From the NCBI GenBank assembly GCA_032988165.1, contig JANTQF010000040.1:62001-126000 (forward strand): a stretch of 64,000 nucleotides of DNA. Direction: 5' to 3'. The notes under the pieces were generated by a model, which saw only the letters and a program-made list of their open reading frames with translations, had not been told where the DNA came from and made no database searches. Numbering within the stretch: the stretch's first letter is position 1; each line of letters starts with the position of its first letter. Position numbers and translations under genes: made by a program. The stretch is from Emmonsiellopsis sp. PD_33 (taxonomy: Eukaryota; Ascomycota; Eurotiomycetes; Onygenales; Ajellomycetaceae). This document shows, one piece after another, positions 60,771 to 64,000 of this stretch.

Positions 60771-62659
60771 ATGAATGACTTAAATAGATTAGATAATTCA
60801 GATAAGAATAAGAGTAATAAATCTAATAATTTTAAAAAGAGTAAGAATAATAAAGATCTTATATCACATTAATCTTTTATAAATATTATGATAGTCTGGG
60901 GTAAGGCCTTTTCAGCTGCACTAAATAATTTCTTAAAATTATAATATTTAAATATATGTATTAGCTTCAATATGACTAGTAAATATCATTTGATACTCAA
61001 TTATTAGCTGTATGAAGATAATCTCAGTATTAATATTATAATAAGTAATGAGATAAAGATAAAAGAAATTAGTAATATAATTCTTAAAGTTAAGAATCAT
61101 GATATTCTACTATATAATATTTATTACCTTCTAAATTTAATGGTTAACTTATTATTATATATATAGTTAGAGGATCAGAATTATAGATTCACTCTATCTT
61201 ACTCTATACTATTATATTTTATCTGTAGAGCTCTAAATAGTGTTACATTCAATACTGTATGAACTGGTAAAGATAATATATATAAGATTATTGAATGAAA
61301 ATCTAAGATTAATGTTAACTATATTAGTAGAGTAATTAATTATATAGTAAAATTATATAAGTATAGATCTCTCAATTTAAACTGAAAAATCAGCTTTATA
61401 GCTGTAGCTACTACTACTATATATCTAACTCTATCATTAGAGCTACCTTTAATTAATAAAATACTTATAAAGTAGCATAGAGACCTTAAATATATTTATA
61501 TAAATATTATTATTATAATATCTAAGAATTCTTATATAGGCATTAAAATAATCAGCTCAAAATCTAAGTTCTATTATAAGAATTACATTAAGACTAGTAT
61601 GACTCAGCATTTCTTTAAGACCTCTATACTTTAATTAATTTACCCAATCAAAAAGATTCATCATTCACATCAATCTTACAGAGAAGAATAAAATATTAGA
61701 TGATCTATCTGATTATCTTCTGAAGTTCTAATAAAGAATAAAATATTACATGCTTATAATGTGTGATATAATATATTATAAATAGGTTTATTTTTTCAAG
61801 ATGAAAAATAAGGCAGTTAAGGCTTTTAACTACTAACTTAAGTTTATATAGAATATAAGATTTATAGCCTCAGCATTTCTATATATAGATATAGATGGTG
61901 TTTTTCAGTTCAGCAAAATAATCAATCTGATAACCTAATAGGAAATTAAATGGGAACTAACTATACTATAGTTACTACATTAGAATAAAGTCTCTAAGCA
62001 CAGTATTTATATAGTAATAGAATGCATGAGAGTAATTCTTAATTAGAGTAAATTACTTGAGAAATTCTAGGTAGACATTCTACATGTAGTTGTAAATATT
62101 ATAAATAACACTCTAATGTCTATGATTCTATATAATGAAAAGTTCTAGCTGCAGATAGTAGATTTAATTACCTCTAGCTTTCATATAATTTTAGTATGTG
62201 CTCTATTTAACATATTATTTCAGATGAAGTATTTTTATTGCATTGAAGTATTTACATATACTTATCTATATAACTTGCAGAAGCTGGCAGATAAGTTATC
62301 TTCTTATATGAGATTATATAAATTAATTAAATTTATTAGAATATTAATTTTTCAACTTTAAAATTCTAAAGAAGATAAGATAATCTTTTCATTAAATATT
62401 AGATTCAGTAAAAATAATATTAAAGATCTTAAGTGTAGAGTTTACTTCTTATAAGATCTACTCAATTCTGAGGCTCTTATTAGGCTAATAGATGAATCAA
62501 TTTATATAGAAGATAATATAAAGGCTTCTATAAGTAGTCTGAATGACTTGTAGATATAATCTATAAAGTTTTTTATAATCTATATTTTCTCATCTGATAT
62601 AAATAGTCTATCTAAATCATTTAAGAATACTGTATTAAGGCCAGAGGAGATAGATAAAT

Positions 62660-63560
62660 ACTAATAAAAATTAATATAATATAAGATTATTAATTTATAA
62701 TATTAAAAAACATGACATCTCATCTCCCATTCTAATATATTAATTGGGAAATTAGTAACTCTAAGCTACTAAGTGTTTATTAAAAAAAATCAATCTTAAG
62801 ATCTAAATGTAGATTTAGATGGAATCTTATAAAAATCTCATTAAGTAATTTATAATAACTAGTTTAAAAAGGGTAATAGAGAGGAGATCTATATATTTAT
62901 TATAATTAACATTATAAACTGCATATTATTCACAGTCACTATAAAGCTTAAATGAATATTATAATAGATAGATATTGTACTAGCCTATCTATATAATTAT
63001 CTGAGTAAGGAAATCTATATGAGGTAACTCATCAGATTTAAAGATAGCACTCTAAATATACTTATCTACATTATAGAAGAGAGTCTTTACAGCCTAAATT
63101 CAGCTATGAAGATTTAATATGACTTTTTAATAGTTTACCTCATTAAATTAGAATTTATTGCAAGTTTATATGATCTTACTCTCTAGTATCATAAGAAGAT
63201 ACTATATCTCTATATAATTATTTATATTAATAATTTAAATATAATCTCTGAGATTCTGAAGAAGGCTAATTGATTGGTGAAAGCTCTTAGTAAGAAGCTA
63301 AAGATTAAGAATTTATATGAACTATAAAAATATTTAGATATAAAAATTAATTCCTTATCTGAGAGGATTAAATTAACTTACTAATATTATATTGAACAAT
63401 TAGTAGAGGATTTCTATATAAATAATACTATTATAATCTATATATCTATAAAGGAAGCTTTTCATATTAATGATTTCCTCATTTCTAAGAGTAAAGTAGG
63501 TTTCATAAAGTAACATTATCAATAGGGTATAAAATATATTTAATATTTTATAGTTAAAAC
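62660..63560 (+). pseudogene. Copia reverse transcriptase remnant
   Basis: Landmarks run colinear with Copia RTs: KEIYIR (about 63010), ESLYSLNSAMKI (about 63080), then the catalytic box YINN at about 63230 in place of YVDD. After it come LVKALSKKLKIKNLYEL (about 63280-63320) and INSLSERIKLTY (about 63345-63380). Both catalytic Asp are Asn. RNase H starts after about 63560 (SLLRQHSFN near 63590) and runs toward the edge. Frame broken by dozens of TAA/TAG. Confidence 0.8.
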
Positions 63561-64000
63561 TTAATCTAATATTATATATGTAGTTTCATTACTCAGGCAG
63601 CACAGCTTCAACTCAATTTTAAAATCATAAAAGATATTATTATACATTATTTAATATTTAAAAGAAATTCTGAATGTAGACCTCTTTTATAGATATTATA
63701 TAATTAAAAATAGTTTAATCTCTAAGTTTCTAAATAATATCTACCTTCCTATTAGATATATAGATTCTAATTGAGTAGATTCATTAAATAATAATTAAAA
63801 ATCTATATTTAGTTACATCTTCAAGCTCATAGAATCCCTAATATCATAATAATCTATTAAATAGATCTATATATTTCTCAGTTTAAATAAAGTTAAATAC
63901 ATTGTACTCAGTAAAGTAATTTATAAGACAATATAGATCTAAAATCTTATGTAAGAGCTCAGATTTATAACTATATCTTCTATATAAATTCATACAGATA

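Larger units (their letters stand above)
59300..64000 (+). mobile_element. Extremely AT-rich Ty1/Copia retrotransposon, cut by window edge
   Basis: The plus strand, read through very many stops, has the Copia order: gag, CCHC knuckle, protease, integrase, RT, RNase H. Copia is diagnosed by RT following integrase. The left limit and LTR could not be defined. CpG is absent and most C is gone, a stronger alteration than in the Gypsy elements on the left. The downstream end lies beyond the window. Confidence 0.8.

Noticed and set aside
1..64000. CRISPR array, rRNA or intact tRNA
   Set aside because: No regularly spaced identical repeats, and no rRNA or complete tRNA sequence recognised.

Overview
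This window looks like an accessory, repeat-dominated stretch of a filamentous ascomycete (Pezizomycotina) genome. The evidence is short GT-AG introns, a Zn2Cys6 regulator, a fungal P450, a sugar-porter MFS gene, and LTR retrotransposons wrecked by C-to-T transitions of the RIP type (repeat-induced point mutation). The genus cannot be fixed from the sequence; Eurotiales-like is only a guess.

There are three compartments. (1) About 1-45,450 is AT-rich and almost without CpG; I noticed only two CpGs by eye. It holds a Ty3/Gypsy element on the minus strand cut by the window edge (Gypsy-A, 1-4433) and two copies of a large Ty3/Gypsy family on the minus strand (Gypsy-B, 6332-18096 and 23355-42193). 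A third family with a chromodomain integrase (Gypsy-C, 27451-34862, plus strand) sits inside the second Gypsy-B copy. LTR ends, target-site duplications, primer site and polypurine tracts can be read for B and, in part, for C. Between and beside them are two unidentified mutated genes (18324-18730, 42768-43304), tandem repeats and unassigned AT-rich DNA. (2) About 45,550-59,200 is a 14-kb gene island with ordinary base composition. It carries four intact, spliced genes: a Zn2Cys6 regulator (+), a large Crinkler-related P-loop NTPase with a probable C-terminal nuclease domain (-), a sugar-porter MFS transporter (-) and a cytochrome P450 (+). (3) About 59,300-64,000 is an extremely AT-rich Ty1/Copia element (+), cut by the right edge.

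The regulator, the transporter and the P450 could form a small metabolic module: the last two are divergently transcribed from a shared 1.4-kb region. The NTPase/nuclease gene between them resembles effector, conflict or selfish-element proteins rather than metabolism. The most unusual transposon features are the extra genes: an approximately 560-codon third ORF downstream of pol in Gypsy-B, a possible convergent antisense ORF after it, and an antisense ORF between the chromodomain and the 3' LTR in Gypsy-C.

All exon boundaries were deduced by hand from splice signals and frame; each of the three many-exon models closes in frame with no internal stop. Transposon domain limits are approximate because frames are broken.
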